Assembly: GCF_003573695.1 (NCBI RefSeq)
Contig: NC_039364.1
Coordinates: forward strand, 238,184,777-238,248,776
Source: Papaver somniferum
Lineage: Eukaryota > Streptophyta > Magnoliopsida > Ranunculales > Papaveraceae
DNA: 64,000 nt
Direction of reading: 5' to 3'
The translations under genes and the position numbers were made by a program. Of the stretch, positions 10,542 through 21,389 are shown piece by piece (within the stretch, counting starts at the first letter, position 1; each line of letters begins with the position of its first letter). The notes beneath the pieces are model-generated. The model worked only from the letters and a program-made list of their open reading frames with translations, was not told the origin of the DNA and did not search any database.

Positions 10542-12932
10542 TGAAATTCCAAGCCTTCAGATTAGATGGTAGTTGAATCCAACGGTCGCTTCCTTGCTGT
10601 GCATCGAAGATTGATATCTCCGCCTTACACTACAGTACCTAACTCCATCAAGTACCGTTCGTTTCGTTGTATCCATTCATCCGACGGTCGCTCCTCGCTT
10701 GCCTCCGCATCACCGTCCGATCTACCTACCATCTTCGCATCTCGCAGCTCAGAGTCACAGAACATCAAGACTCGATACGCCCGCCTAACACCCTAGCAAC
10801 CGAATCATTTAACCTCAACCAAACATGTCCTCCTTCCTCTCCATCGACCTCACCCCCTCTGCAGAGACACCATGTCCTGCCACCACCAGAACACCACCTC
10901 CACTGCCGCTTCACCACCACACTTCCACCATCATCACCCCTATCCTCCACCATCATTACCCCCTTTGTTCTAGCCTCCTATTATATAGTTTTCTCCCCTA
11001 ATTTCTCTCTAAAAACCTAGGGAAGAAATCAATAAAATAGGACGAGTTGGAAAGACGTAATTGAAGCATGGGAATGGAGCAGGAGACTGAGGAGAAGAAT
11101 GGGTCGAAAGAAGACTCGTCAAATCACATGTTAGGTGAGTTCAATTTCAATTCCTAATTTCTCTGTAATTTGGGGGTTTTTTCTAGAAACCCTAATTCAT
11201 GTTGGAACCGTACCAGGAGAGAATTAGAGTATGGGAATGGGCTCAAATTAGACCCATGACATTAGATAAGCAGTAAACCTAATTGTACTGTTATATTGTG
11301 GCATTTTGGGAAAATGGGTGATAACCCTAATTTGATGTATTGGGTATAAAAGGGAATTGTGGGTGTTTTTGTAAGACATGCTTGGAGTAGCCAACATCCA
11401 GGACTTTCATGTCCTGTTAAATGATAATGTGTTCTGCTTAATATTGTTTCCTGTTAATTGTTATGCTCCTGTTATGTTTTTATGTTATGCTATATCCTGT
11501 TGTGTTCTGTGTGTGATTGTATTATCCATGTTATGTTTGTCTTAATTAGTTTGTGTGTTTGTTTCTACACATGAGCTTGTAAGTCCCCTGTTTAACTCAC
11601 ATGTTCTTATTCTGAGTTTTGATGCTTGACAACCATGAGGACTCTTAACTGCAACATGTTCTAATTCCCCACTAGGGTGAGAGAACAACTGAACCATGAT
11701 GGTTAGCTATTAGGATGGTTTTTGCTGAGCTTAAAATAGCTTAGGCTAGTTAGACTCCTAAGTGCCCAACTGATTTGTGATTAGTGGTGCTGTAAGAAGA
11801 CCACTAATGCTAGGGGTCAGTGGTGGCTCTAAGGAATTAATTAGCTACATTAGTTAGTAAACCACTGCCTAGTTAGTCTGTGATTGGTTGTGCCTTAAAC
11901 AGACAGCCAATACTAGGGGTTAGCTAAGGCTGTAAGGTTGGTTAACTAGATATTTGACAAGAACTTAACCTAGGTGAACTGGCTAGGTAAAGGAAACTCT
12001 CATCCATCTCCCTGCACTTCCCATCCACAATTTCTTTTCTATGTTTGTTCTGTTAGCTTCACCACAACCCTGCCCTTGGCCTTAGGCCTTGGTTCATTCT
12101 TGTTTTGTTTTGCTTTTTTTGTTTTTGCTGTTTAGTTTTCCCATTGCTTTTGCCTTGTTGTTTCTTCCCGCCCTGCAACTCTGTTGCTTCTCTGGTTTGC
12201 TTCCAATTTGGCCTAGAGCCACTGTTTACCACTCCTTGTGCTGCTGTTGCTGTTGCACTTGCCCTGCAACACTTCTCCTTTTGCTGTTGCTGTTGGCCTT
12301 GCTGTGCAGCTCTTGCTCCTGCTGCTGCTACTACCTGCTGTGCAGCTGCCCTACTGCTGCTACTGGTGCCTGCTGCTTCTTTGCCTCTGCCAAGCCTGCT
12401 GCCAAGCTGCTGCCACTTCTTCTCCTGCAGCTGCTGTGCAGACTTGCTGCTCCTGCAGCCAAGCAAAGGCCAATCCAACTGAGCCCAATTCACTTCAGTG
12501 AAGCCTAAGGCCCAGTCCTCAGTAACCAAGCCCAGTTTCTAAAACCAAAATCCCAGAGCACAACTTGGGCTCATCAGAAGACCAAAACCAAAGCCCAAGT
12601 TCATTATTAAGGCCCAATCCAATTCAGGCTTAATCAAAAGCCTAAGTTTAAGGCCTAAGCCCATTTGCATTTCAAAGACTAACTGAGCCCAAGCTCAGTT
12701 CATTTTATTGTGAACAAACCCATTAGTACTCAAGCCCAATTTAAGCCAAAAGGCTTCTAAGCCCAAAGCAAATCTAGGAACCCAATTAGCTAAATCACTT
12801 CCAAAACACACCCGATCTCTGTGGATCGACCCGTACTTGCACGAGCTACAACCGACGACCGTGCACTTGCGGTATTACTGTAGGCCCCCGTTTTCATTGC
12901 GCTTAATTTATACACCCTTTCAAGGCCTGCCA
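10542..12932 (+). repeat. Right-hand LTR of the array
   Basis: It matches the middle LTR and ends with GCCTGCCA at 12932. The next bases, ATGGC (12933-12937), continue into sequence whose paralogue at 20374 is uninterrupted, so 12932/12933 is the true right edge of the insertion. The left boundary is provisional, as for the middle LTR. Confidence 0.7.
11345..11352 (+). promoter_or_regulatory. LTR TATA box (right-hand LTR)
   Basis: TATAAAAG in the same context as 4935-4942. Confidence 0.55.
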
Positions 12933-14190
12933 ATGGCGTGGCCGAATATGTGAATGTATCTCTGTGGCGTGCTTTTGGGGTCTTTGATGCACGTTTACGA
13001 CTTCACGTTGAGAAATTCTTGCGTCTCGTAAAACTTCGACAGTGATGATATTGAAATCCGAAAATTACTTGGTTGAGGGAAGTGCAGGTATCCCATTGTG
13101 GTAGTCCCCATGTGTAATTATCCTGAGCCTATTTTCTCGTGGAAGATGTGATTCTGCTGCATTCACTGTTAAGGTGGTGACTGCGTTTAGGCTTCTAAAC
13201 ATGAAGGAGGCTTCAGTCCCCAAGTGTAGCCTACTTTAATTGCGTCTCCTTGTATCCACGCCTATGGTATTTGATAATCTTATCATATTCTCCTGGATGT
13301 GATGCTGGGATGCTTAGAATATCACATGGACGAAACATTCTGGATAACGAAGAGGTAGAAGTGAGAGAGTTATGTCGTTAATCGTGGCTCCCTATGTCTC
13401 TTCAATAAAAATGTTTCAGCCGCGTCTCTGGAGTTATCTCATGAATGCTTGATTGTTGTCGGGGATGGACCATGATGAGCAGTCCCCAGTCGCACTTCTC
13501 TTTGGTTACTGAAGTTGTTTTCTCTGAGTTGGCTTGGAATCCGTCTCGACCTCTTAAAGTGTTGCAGGCACCTTCTAGACAGAGAGGTGATGATATTCTT
13601 ACGCTACACCTTTGTAGGGTGGATGACCTTGTCGTAGCTATGACTTTTTGGTTGACCGTGTCTTCTGAGCTTTGACAGTGAAGGATCCTGTGTAGAGCCT
13701 CAGTCCCCAAGCGTGGTTTACGTGTTTCCATCTTGTATGGTCGGTGAGTTTACCACGATAAAGACATCATCTTGTATCCGTATTGGTGGCTCTATTACTT
13801 CTTCCACGTGAAACTAAAATATGGAGAAGTATGGATTACCTTTGTAGTGGTTGTTGCTATGGTAAAGCTCTGGATGGTATCGACAAACGAGAAGCAACAG
13901 TTCTTGGCAGCAGATGTGATCAGAAGAGACTACATCGTCGTGAAAACCAAAATAGGTTGGTTGGAATTGCATGGGAGTCCATGTAAGCAAAGGGATTGGC
14001 TGGATGTGTAAGAGAGTAAAACTGTCCATGAAAACGAGCTTTGGCGGGATGAGACAAAAGGTGGCCACAACTATGAACCTTGGCTGGGTGCAATCAAGAT
14101 CCTTGATAGGGATGAGTGTGGTGGATACGGGCACAAACCTTGGAAGGAAGGAGTGGCGTTGAAGCGGCTTTGGCTCCTGGAAAGGACACT
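12933..14190 (-). other. Internal non-coding stretch of the left unit
   Basis: It is about 1.25 kb, duplicated at 20374-21389 plus 23537-23790. It has recurring CAGTCCCCAAG words but no frame that is conserved between the two copies. I see no recognisable domain. Confidence 0.5.
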
Positions 14191-14195
14191 GAAGC

Positions 14196-14605
14196 GTCTC
14201 CTGGAGCGAATGTTGAAGCGGTTTCTGGAGCGAACATTGAAGCGACTTCTGGAGCGAACGTTGAAGCGGCTGCTGAAGCGAACGTTGAAGCGGTTGGTGG
14301 AGCGAACATTGAAACGGCTTCGGAAGCGAACGTTGAAGCGGTTGGTGGAGCGAACGTTGAAACGGTTTCTGGAGCGAATATTGAAGCGTCTGCTAAAGCG
14401 AACTTTGAAACGGCTTCTGAAGCGAACGTTGAAGCGGCTTCTGGAGCGAACGTTGAAGCGACTTATGGAGAGAACATTGAAGCGGCTGCTGAAGTGAACG
14501 TTGAAACGGCTTCTGAAGCGAACGTTGAAGTGGCTGGTGGAGCGAACGTTGAAACGTTTTCTGGAGCGAACGTTGAAGCGGCTCTTGAAAGGAATGTTGA
14601 AGCGG
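14196..14605 (-). repeat. 24-bp minisatellite (about 17 units), left unit
   Basis: Units such as TTCTGGAGCGAACGTTGAAG plus GCGG follow one another in perfect 24-bp phase. Because 24 is a multiple of 3, both strands stay open: + reads 8-residue repeats of the type SGANVEAA and - reads repeats of the type RSRFNVRS. The gag-position ORF is on -, just upstream on that strand. Whether any frame is translated is unknown. Confidence 0.85.
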
Positions 14606-14774
14606 CTCAAATAGTGCTGGTTGGAAAGTCGTGGTTTCTCCTCATGGGAAAGAATATGTTTCTTCTGTTTTATTTTCCCTTGCAACTCTCAGATCTTGAC
14701 GGTTACAATGTTGAAGTCGGAGGCCACGTCAATCAGCGTGCTTTCAAACTCGATATCCTTCGAGTGAGCAGTGG

Positions 14775-15481
14775 TTAGGAGTCCCCAGTTTCATCTATCA
14801 ATCGTGTTTTCCAAGAGTGGTTGGGGTTTGGGAACGACTTCCCTGGCTGGAAAAAGCTACTTTCGATTTTGTGGACAGGGTCCCTAGAAATCATGCAGCT
14901 CCTGACGGGAAGAGGGTCGCTGTGAACTCAGGAGGATTGTTGATTTTCTTTTCCTCGATTTTGGAGAAGTCGTTCCTTATCCTAACTGTAATGAAATTAG
15001 ATTGTTGATTCCTCTCTAACGGACGTTCAGGAGAAAAACAGGCCTCTTCATTTATAAAGGTGCGTCCTGCTGAGGTTTTAACGCCATGAGAATTAAAAGT
15101 GCTCCTCATTGGCTATGGTTGGAGTGGTTCTTGCGGTAGCCGCTCCATTAGCGTCTTGAGGAAAGTGAGTACCTTCTTCTGAGTTGAAGCCATGTATGTC
15201 CGAGCCTTAACAAGAACTTCCTATCTTTCCATCAAATCAACAATGGTAATAGGAGGTTGGCTTCCTCTAGTTCCTCCAGTTTCTCGTCCCGATGGTGCAG
15301 CGGTGGCAGCTCTGGTGATCGGAGGTGTAACGCATGAGGAAACGTTTCCTGCGCCGCTGGTGGTGTTGGTCATGCTGAGATGTGGTAAATTGATGCCACT
15401 GGAAGGGACGTTGATACCAACGATGTTCTCAGCGCTGGTGGCATCGGGTCTTGTTGCTGATCCGAATCTAAGCTCTACCAT
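14775..15481 (-). pseudogene. Gag-position ORF, broken copy (left unit)
   Basis: It starts with ATG at 15481 (MVELRFGS) and matches the intact copy at 24346-25059. It is broken by a TAG just after DLMER and by a single-base loss after SGAA that brings a TGA into frame. The product family was not recognised beyond its gag-like position after the PBS. Confidence 0.7.
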
Positions 15482-15540
15482 CTTGAAATTGGAATTGAAA
15501 AAATGAAATTGAAAATTGATATTGCAATCGAGAGATTAAT

Positions 15541-15558
15541 CTCCCACTGTGGTCGCCA
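15541..15558 (-). other. Primer-binding-site-like sequence (left unit)
   Basis: On the minus strand TGGCGACCACAGTGGGAG lies 2 nt after ...CACAAACA, the LTR end. It has the TGGCGAC start seen in PBSs of Ogre/Tat elements, but I could not match the rest to a tRNA. The right unit has the site at 25133-25150 with two or three changes. Confidence 0.5.
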
Positions 15559-15560
15559 AT

Positions 15561-18500
15561 TGTTTGTGGGTGAAAACTATTTCTGCTGATTTTGGTAATT
15601 TTGGGTGTGTGGATGAGAAACGAATCTAAACCCTAAACAATGCATATAGTTTTGGTACCTTGGAGTTTACTACCTTAGGTGATATTGGTATTGAAACTAT
15701 AGAATTTTTTTTACGATTAAAAAATTACATAGCTAGACATGACGCTAATATTAAAGTTCGTAATTTTATTTTCATTAGATTAGATTTAGTTATCCAAAAA
15801 GGGGTTGGAGTACAACTTGTTGCTCGGCTACCAACTGTTTTCATGTAATCTTCTTTCTTTAATAAATTTTTTTTTTTAAATTGAAAAAAAAAATATGTAA
15901 AAATAGTTTAAAATTTAAAGGGTAGAAACGTAAATTAAACTAGTAAGGGTAGGTTAGTACTTTTACCATATGTAGACACCTTTTATCCTTTGTCCCTATA
16001 TGGGAATAAGTAAGTCGCCCTTAAAAATGCCAGTTGTTTGTGGGTGAAAACTGTTTCTGCTGATTTTTGTAATTTTGGGTGTGTGGATAAGAAACGAATC
16101 TAAACCCTAAACAATGCATTGCACAGGAGTACTTTTGATTCGAGAGATCAATCTGTACAATCCTTGCCTAAACCAAGAAATAGTCGTTCCAGGCTTGCTT
16201 CGGTCAAAAAGTGAAGGAGAAGGGTTGGTCTTAGGGAGGAAGCGAAGAGAGTGTTGAGACCAAAATGGTTAATTCTGAAGATGTGGCTTGTTTTATGACT
16301 TGTATCATAAAGTGGAACTAGCTTGTAGAGTGAAAAGCTATCAGTTCTTGGTGATTTCTGGATACTATGTTGTTGCCGACCAAAAACTTGTTGTTTGATG
16401 GAAATAGGTGAAGCCTATTCATACAAGTCATTTTTAAACGTACCCTGGTCTCGTAGGAAGTGAGAACGATTAGGAGATGGAAGAGTGGAGTAACGTATAA
16501 CCGTCAGAAACCCATGCTTCCATGATGAAGGAAGTGGATCCATTTACACCTTTTTACTTCTTGCATCCACTAATTGTCCCGCTTCATAACACTTTCTTAT
16601 TAGGGCATATTGCACGCCGCACGCTGTAAACCGCCAGACCAATACCCTGATGAGTATCCCCCAGTTTGTGACATGTTTGATGTCTCGAGTGTTTTCGTGG
16701 AAAACGTGTACCAGGTTGCTATGTGCTGCAAGTCAAAGTCAAGAGTCTTGCCGCAGGAAAATAACATGTGATGCTATTAGCCAGGTCTTGGATGGTCGCC
16801 TAAAACTTGCCACAAGTCCGTCAGTTTGGTGGTGAACTTGGATGGCTGAGATTGCATCTCATGAGGAAGGGTAGCCGTTGATTATGGCTACCTTCTGTTG
16901 GCGCCTGGTAATGGCACAGTGGCGTTTTTGGTGTATGCCAGTGGCACTGCGGCATGACTGGTATAGCTCGTGCATGCCAGTGGCAAAGTAGTGCAAGTGG
17001 CACCTGGCATAGCCATGGCCACGAGATTTAAGCGGCTGGTCACCTAAAACTTGCCACAAATCTGTCAATTCGGTGGCGAATTTGGATGGTTGAGATTGCA
17101 TCTCATGAGAAAGGATGGCCATTGATTATGGCCATATATTGTTGTATAGCAAAGTGGCACCATAGGCATAGTGGCGTCTGGCGTAGCCATGGTACAGCGG
17201 CATGCCAGTGACGTAGCCGTGGCAGCTGTTTTGGCATATTGGTGTTAGACCCAAATATTGCTCTGGAAACATTGGCCCTGTTGCTATGTTAAACTTAAGG
17301 CCTTAGGAGAATCACTTAACCTAATTGACATGGAGACTTTATCTAAACTAGAGTTTGGTGTATCGAAACCTTAATTAGCACGTGCGCTGCGGCACGGTGG
17401 CGTGGCTGACATTGCTGGCGCATGCCAGTGGCACGATGATGCAAGTAGCGCCTGGCGTAGCCATGGATGCTAGATTTTGTCCCATTGGTGTTAGACCGAA
17501 ATGTGGCGTGGCAACATTGGCATTTTTACCACATCAATCCCAATGCTCTGGGGAACGTTACTTGGCTTGTTTGGCATAGCAACTTTGCCTAAATTAGGGT
17601 TTGGCATGCCGAAACCCTAATTGGTGTGTGTGGCATGCGGACGCGGCATGGCGACACTTTTTGTGCAAATGGTGCCATAGTTGTGCCAAAGGAACTATAG
17701 CAAGGTCATGGCGTGGAAACGACCACAGAAGTAAGGATTGTAGTGGGTGGCTATGATATGACGCCATTCCTAGAGCTTCCTGGGTCCCACACGGCTTGTG
17801 GCATGTTGTGGGGTCGAAGTGGCATAATTTGTGCCACGACTGGAAATTAGGGCTTTGGTTAATGTAGAGTCGTGCTTCTGACTAGAAAACCCTAATTTAA
17901 GCTTATCACGGCGTTGGCCACGAACATGAGGTAGGTTAGCACGCAGGGCGCTATTTATGGCATGTTTTAGCATGCTGCCACAAAGTGGCATGTTAGCATG
18001 CCGCTCATCTCATTGGCGCAACATGGCACGTTTGGCATGTTGGCGCGGTTTTTGGAAAGCCAATTGGCTTCGTGACCATCTGGCGCAGTTTCCCCTTATT
18101 AACACTGTGGCAAGTTTAGAGCAACCTGATTGGTCAGAAAAGAGGGTCGTCCAAGCATGGGTGTGGATACACTTCTGGTGTGAGTGTGGCAGCTTTAGAG
18201 CGACCTGATTGGTCGATAAAAAATGGGGTCGGCAAGTATGGGCCCAGCCACAACTTATGTGCGTGTGGCGAGTTTAAGGCGAAATGATTGGTCGAGGGAA
18301 ATAGGGTCGGTTTAGGATGGGGCGTGACCGATAGCAAATGGCGCCGGCTGGCTTACTGCATGGCCATGCCTCTCTTTGCTGCTGCTCCTATCCTGCGGCT
18401 CTTTGTTTTCTGATTTTGGGAAAGATTTTGCACCTACTAATCCAAGGAAAATTAATCACCTAGTTTTCCTAGGCTTGATTTCGACAAGCAAGGTCTGATA

Positions 18501-18989
18501 TACTACCCAAGGCGCAAAACCCTAACTTTTGCAAATTAGTCAGGGTAATTGATTGAATTTTATGTGTTGACGCAGAGTTCTTTTAAGTTCATTTCCAGAG
18601 AGCAGCATGCTTTCTGATTGAATACCTTATGCAAAAACCTTATCCTTGATACTTGGAAATTCGTGTTACTCTGCTGCGAGTGAACACAAATTGTCATGCC
18701 ATATCAACATTAAGGGTTCAGCCGGGGAACATAGCACAGAAAGCATTCAAAGAAACTTATATTAAGTGAATATAGGCAAGGTGCCAAAATTTACAAAATA
18801 TCTGGGATTGTTGCCACATGCACCATTCTGGATAAATTTCATAAGAAAATATTGAGTTGCTCAATAAATGTGTCGGTGAAGAGGTTGAACACTCATCACT
18901 TTTACATGGTTCTGTCTCTTTGCAGAGTGACGGCCTATTAAATGCAGGGTTTTACAATTTTAACCCTGAACTAAAGCCCACTATCAACA
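15561..18989 (-). repeat. LTR-like block, left copy
   Basis: It matches 25153-25280 and 28718-30867. It begins TGTTTGTGGGTGAAAAC on +, next to the PBS-like site. From about 16,780 to 18,350 it is relatively G+C-rich and full of GGCATGCCAGTGGC and GGCGTAGCCGTGGC words. No gene is seen. The minus-strand start of the LTR lies somewhere between 18989 and 20373 and was not located. Confidence 0.5.
15645..16033. mobile_element. 389-bp insertion flanked by 85-bp direct repeats
   Basis: The first 85 bp of the LTR (15560-15644) are repeated at 16034-16118 with a few changes. The right copy of the LTR (25153) has the segment once and lacks the insert. The insert carries a 62-codon + frame (15660-15848) ending ...GVGVQLVARLPTVFM, then AATAAA and A/T-rich runs. 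This resembles the extreme 3' end of a plant LINE RNase H region, but the match is weak. Confidence 0.6.
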
Positions 18990-19302
18990 TTAAGTCCCTG
19001 GCTTATCACGTAACAATGACATTGTTGCGGGGTAAGCATGAGATGATGACAGACAAGAGTAAAACCGAAAGGTCAAGACGTAAAGAGATTGCCAGGGAAA
19101 TTCAACTAACCTTTGGCGAAAGGCATGGGGAATCCGTGATCCTTGCATTGGCGACTCTGCATAATTCCGGCTTGGCTAAAGGGTGCTGGTGTTGGCACTG
19201 GAATTCTGGCTACTGATCGGCAGATATAGCGTTGCAACTTGGTCCGCGAATCGCTGGATGGCGCTAGCTGGCTAGGTCACAGAACGTATGGAGATGGCGC
19301 TT

Positions 19303-19441
19303 GGCTTCAGTCCGTGGAATGATGGAAACTGGCTTCAGTCCGCGGAATGGTGGAAACTGGCTTCAGGAATGGTGGAAACTGGCTTCAGTCCGTGGAATGG
19401 TGGAAATGACGCTTGGATTATGTCCGTGGAATGGTGGAAAC
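19303..19441. repeat. 28-bp tandem repeat, about 4-5 units
   Basis: Units of the type GGCTTCAGTCCGTGGAATGG plus TGGAAACT follow each other; one unit is shortened to 22 bp and the last is diverged. Confidence 0.8.
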
Positions 19442-19690
19442 GGCGTTGCAACTTTGGCCACGGAACACTAATGCTGGCGCTGCAACTTTGGCCACAGACT
19501 ATTGATGTTGGCGCTTGGGGCGTTGGCGTTGGCTTGACCACAAAGTGCTGGAGCCATGAAGCGTTGGCGCTGTCTTGACCACGGAGTGCTGGAGCCATGG
19601 AGCGTTAGCGCTGGCTTTACCATGGATTGTTGTAGCCATGGAGCGTTGGCGCTCGATTGGCCACGGAGTGCTGGATCCATGGAGCATAGA
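19442..19690. repeat. Degenerate tandem repeat of about 42 bp
   Basis: Units contain GACCACGGAGTGCTGGAGCC then ATGGAGCGTTGGCGC. They are diverged but in register. It lies directly after the 28-bp repeat. Confidence 0.65.
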
Positions 19691-21389
19691 TATTAGCACA
19701 TGTCTTGTTTGTCTATGGAGCATGAGTATGGTGCGCCCAGTCATCTATTCCCGTTCATGGATCAAGGAGAAATCCTTCTTCTATTATAACCCTAGAAACT
19801 CTGTTCGTATGAATAGGGGTGTCGACCCTCTTCTGTTTTTTGTTTCTCGTCCGGCTCTGTGCTTTCGTCTACATCGTTTGTCTCCTCTTCGTCGTTTGTT
19901 AGCGGTGGTAGAGCGAGCATTAACGGCAACAAAGAAATCTCCAATAGTTATAATCAGCAGCAAGGCGAGCCAGGAGAACTCAAGGTAGGTGCTCTCGCAT
20001 GTAGCCACCCAACAGTACCATCAATCTTCTCCAGAATGTGTACTGAGGTTCTAACTCCAGAAGAATGAGTATCTAACCTCTCCAATGGATTTTAAAATTT
20101 ACAAACTCCATTACACTCTTGGGATGAATGGATGAAATATATGCTCGGCAATGGTCAAGTCAGGGATAATCTTGGAGATTGTGGTTGCGTTGTTGGTCGA
20201 AATCTTCTGGAACCATTGGGCAAAATAGATGAGTTTAGAGGCGCTCCGTTGCCGATGTGCTTCTACCAGGACTTCATTCCAAGCAACATCATTTGAACCA
20301 TCTTCTGAATCTTGGACTATTGTATGGAATGGGATGCGTTGAGAAGTCCCCAGTTATACTTCTGTTATATCCGATGGCATGGCCGAATATGTGAATGTAT
20401 CTCTGTGGCGTGATTTTGGGGTCTTTGATGCACGTGTACGACTTCATGTTGAGAAATTCTTGCGGCTCGTAAAACTTCGACAGTGATGATATTGAAATCC
20501 GAAAATAACCTGGTTGAGGGCAGTGCAGGTATCCCATTCTGGTAGTCCCCATGTGTAATTATTGTGAGTGTATTTTCTCGTGGAATATGTGCTTCTGCTG
20601 CATTCACTGGTAAGGTGGTGACTGCGTTTAAGCTTCTAAACATGAAGGAGGCTTCAGTCCCCAAGTGTAGCCTACTTTAATTGCGTCGCTTTGAATCCAC
20701 GCCTATGGGATTTGATAATTTTATCATACTCTCCTGGATGTGATGATGGGATGATTTGAATATGACATGGACGAAACATTCTGGATAACGAAAAGGTAGA
20801 AGTGAGAGAGTTATGTCGTTAATCGTGGCTCCCTCTGTCTCTTCAAGAAAAATGTTTCAGCCGTGTCTCTGGAGTTATCTCATGAATGCTTGATTGTTGT
20901 CAGAGATGGACCGTGATGAGCAATCCCCAGTCCCACTTCTCTTTGGTTACTGAAGTTGTTTTCTCTGAGTAGGCTTGGGATCCGCCGCGGCATCTTAAAG
21001 TGTTGCAGGCACCTTCTAGACAAAGAGGTGATGATATTCTGACGCTACACCTTTGAAGGGTGGATGACCTTATCGTGGCTATGACTTTTTGGTTGACCGT
21101 GTCTTCCGAGCTTTGACAGTGAACGAATCCCGTGTAGAGCCTCAGTCCCCAAGTGTGGTTTACATGCTTCCATCTTGTATGGTCGGTGAGTTGACCATGA
21201 TAAAGACATCATCTTGCATCCGTACTGGTGGCTCTATTACTTCTTCCACGTGAAACTAAAATATGGAGAAGTATGGATTACCTTTGTAGTGGTTGTTGTT
21301 ATGGTAAAGCTCTGGATGGTATCGACAAACGAGAAGCAACAGTTCTTGGCAGCAGATGTGATCATAAGAGACTACATCGTCGTGGAAAC

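Larger units (their letters stand above)
1..12932 (+). mobile_element. Tandem array of a non-autonomous Ty3/gypsy-like LTR retrotransposon (LTR-internal-LTR-internal-LTR)
   Basis: The block starting ATCGACCCGTACTTGCACG occurs at 1, 6419 and 12825, so two full units of 6418 and 6406 bp lie head to tail, followed by the end of a third LTR. Each unit has an LTR end (...CCTACCA), a PBS 6 nt later, a leader, a gag-like ORF, a long 3' region and the next LTR. Shared LTRs in a head-to-tail array are the usual product of unequal recombination between LTRs. No reverse transcriptase, integrase or protease reading frame is present, so the element must depend on enzymes from elsewhere. The two units differ by only a few substitutions and small indels, so the duplication is recent. 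The array continues to the left of the window. Confidence 0.88.
18990..20373. other. Unassigned segment between the two duplicated units, with two tandem repeats
   Basis: It is present only once because the right copy is cut at 30867. It must contain the remaining part of the left LTR and the adjoining internal end. A possible LTR edge is CCATCA followed by the pyrimidine tract ATCTTCTCC near 20,020, but this is tentative. Sequences from 19,740 to 20,070 contain short open frames with no recognisable domain. Confidence 0.4.

Noticed and set aside
14196..14605. CRISPR-like array of 24-bp repeats
   Set aside because: There are no unique spacers, the repeats are contiguous, and the context is plant retrotransposon DNA.
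14116..14778. 220-codon + frame of ANVEA repeats as a gene
   Set aside because: Frame-neutral 24-bp repeats open all frames. There is no promoter, and the strand is opposite to the gag-position ORF.
19575..19988. 137-codon + frame downstream of the tandem repeats
   Set aside because: Its first part is tandem repeat and its last part has no recognisable domain. It has no counterpart in the duplicated unit.
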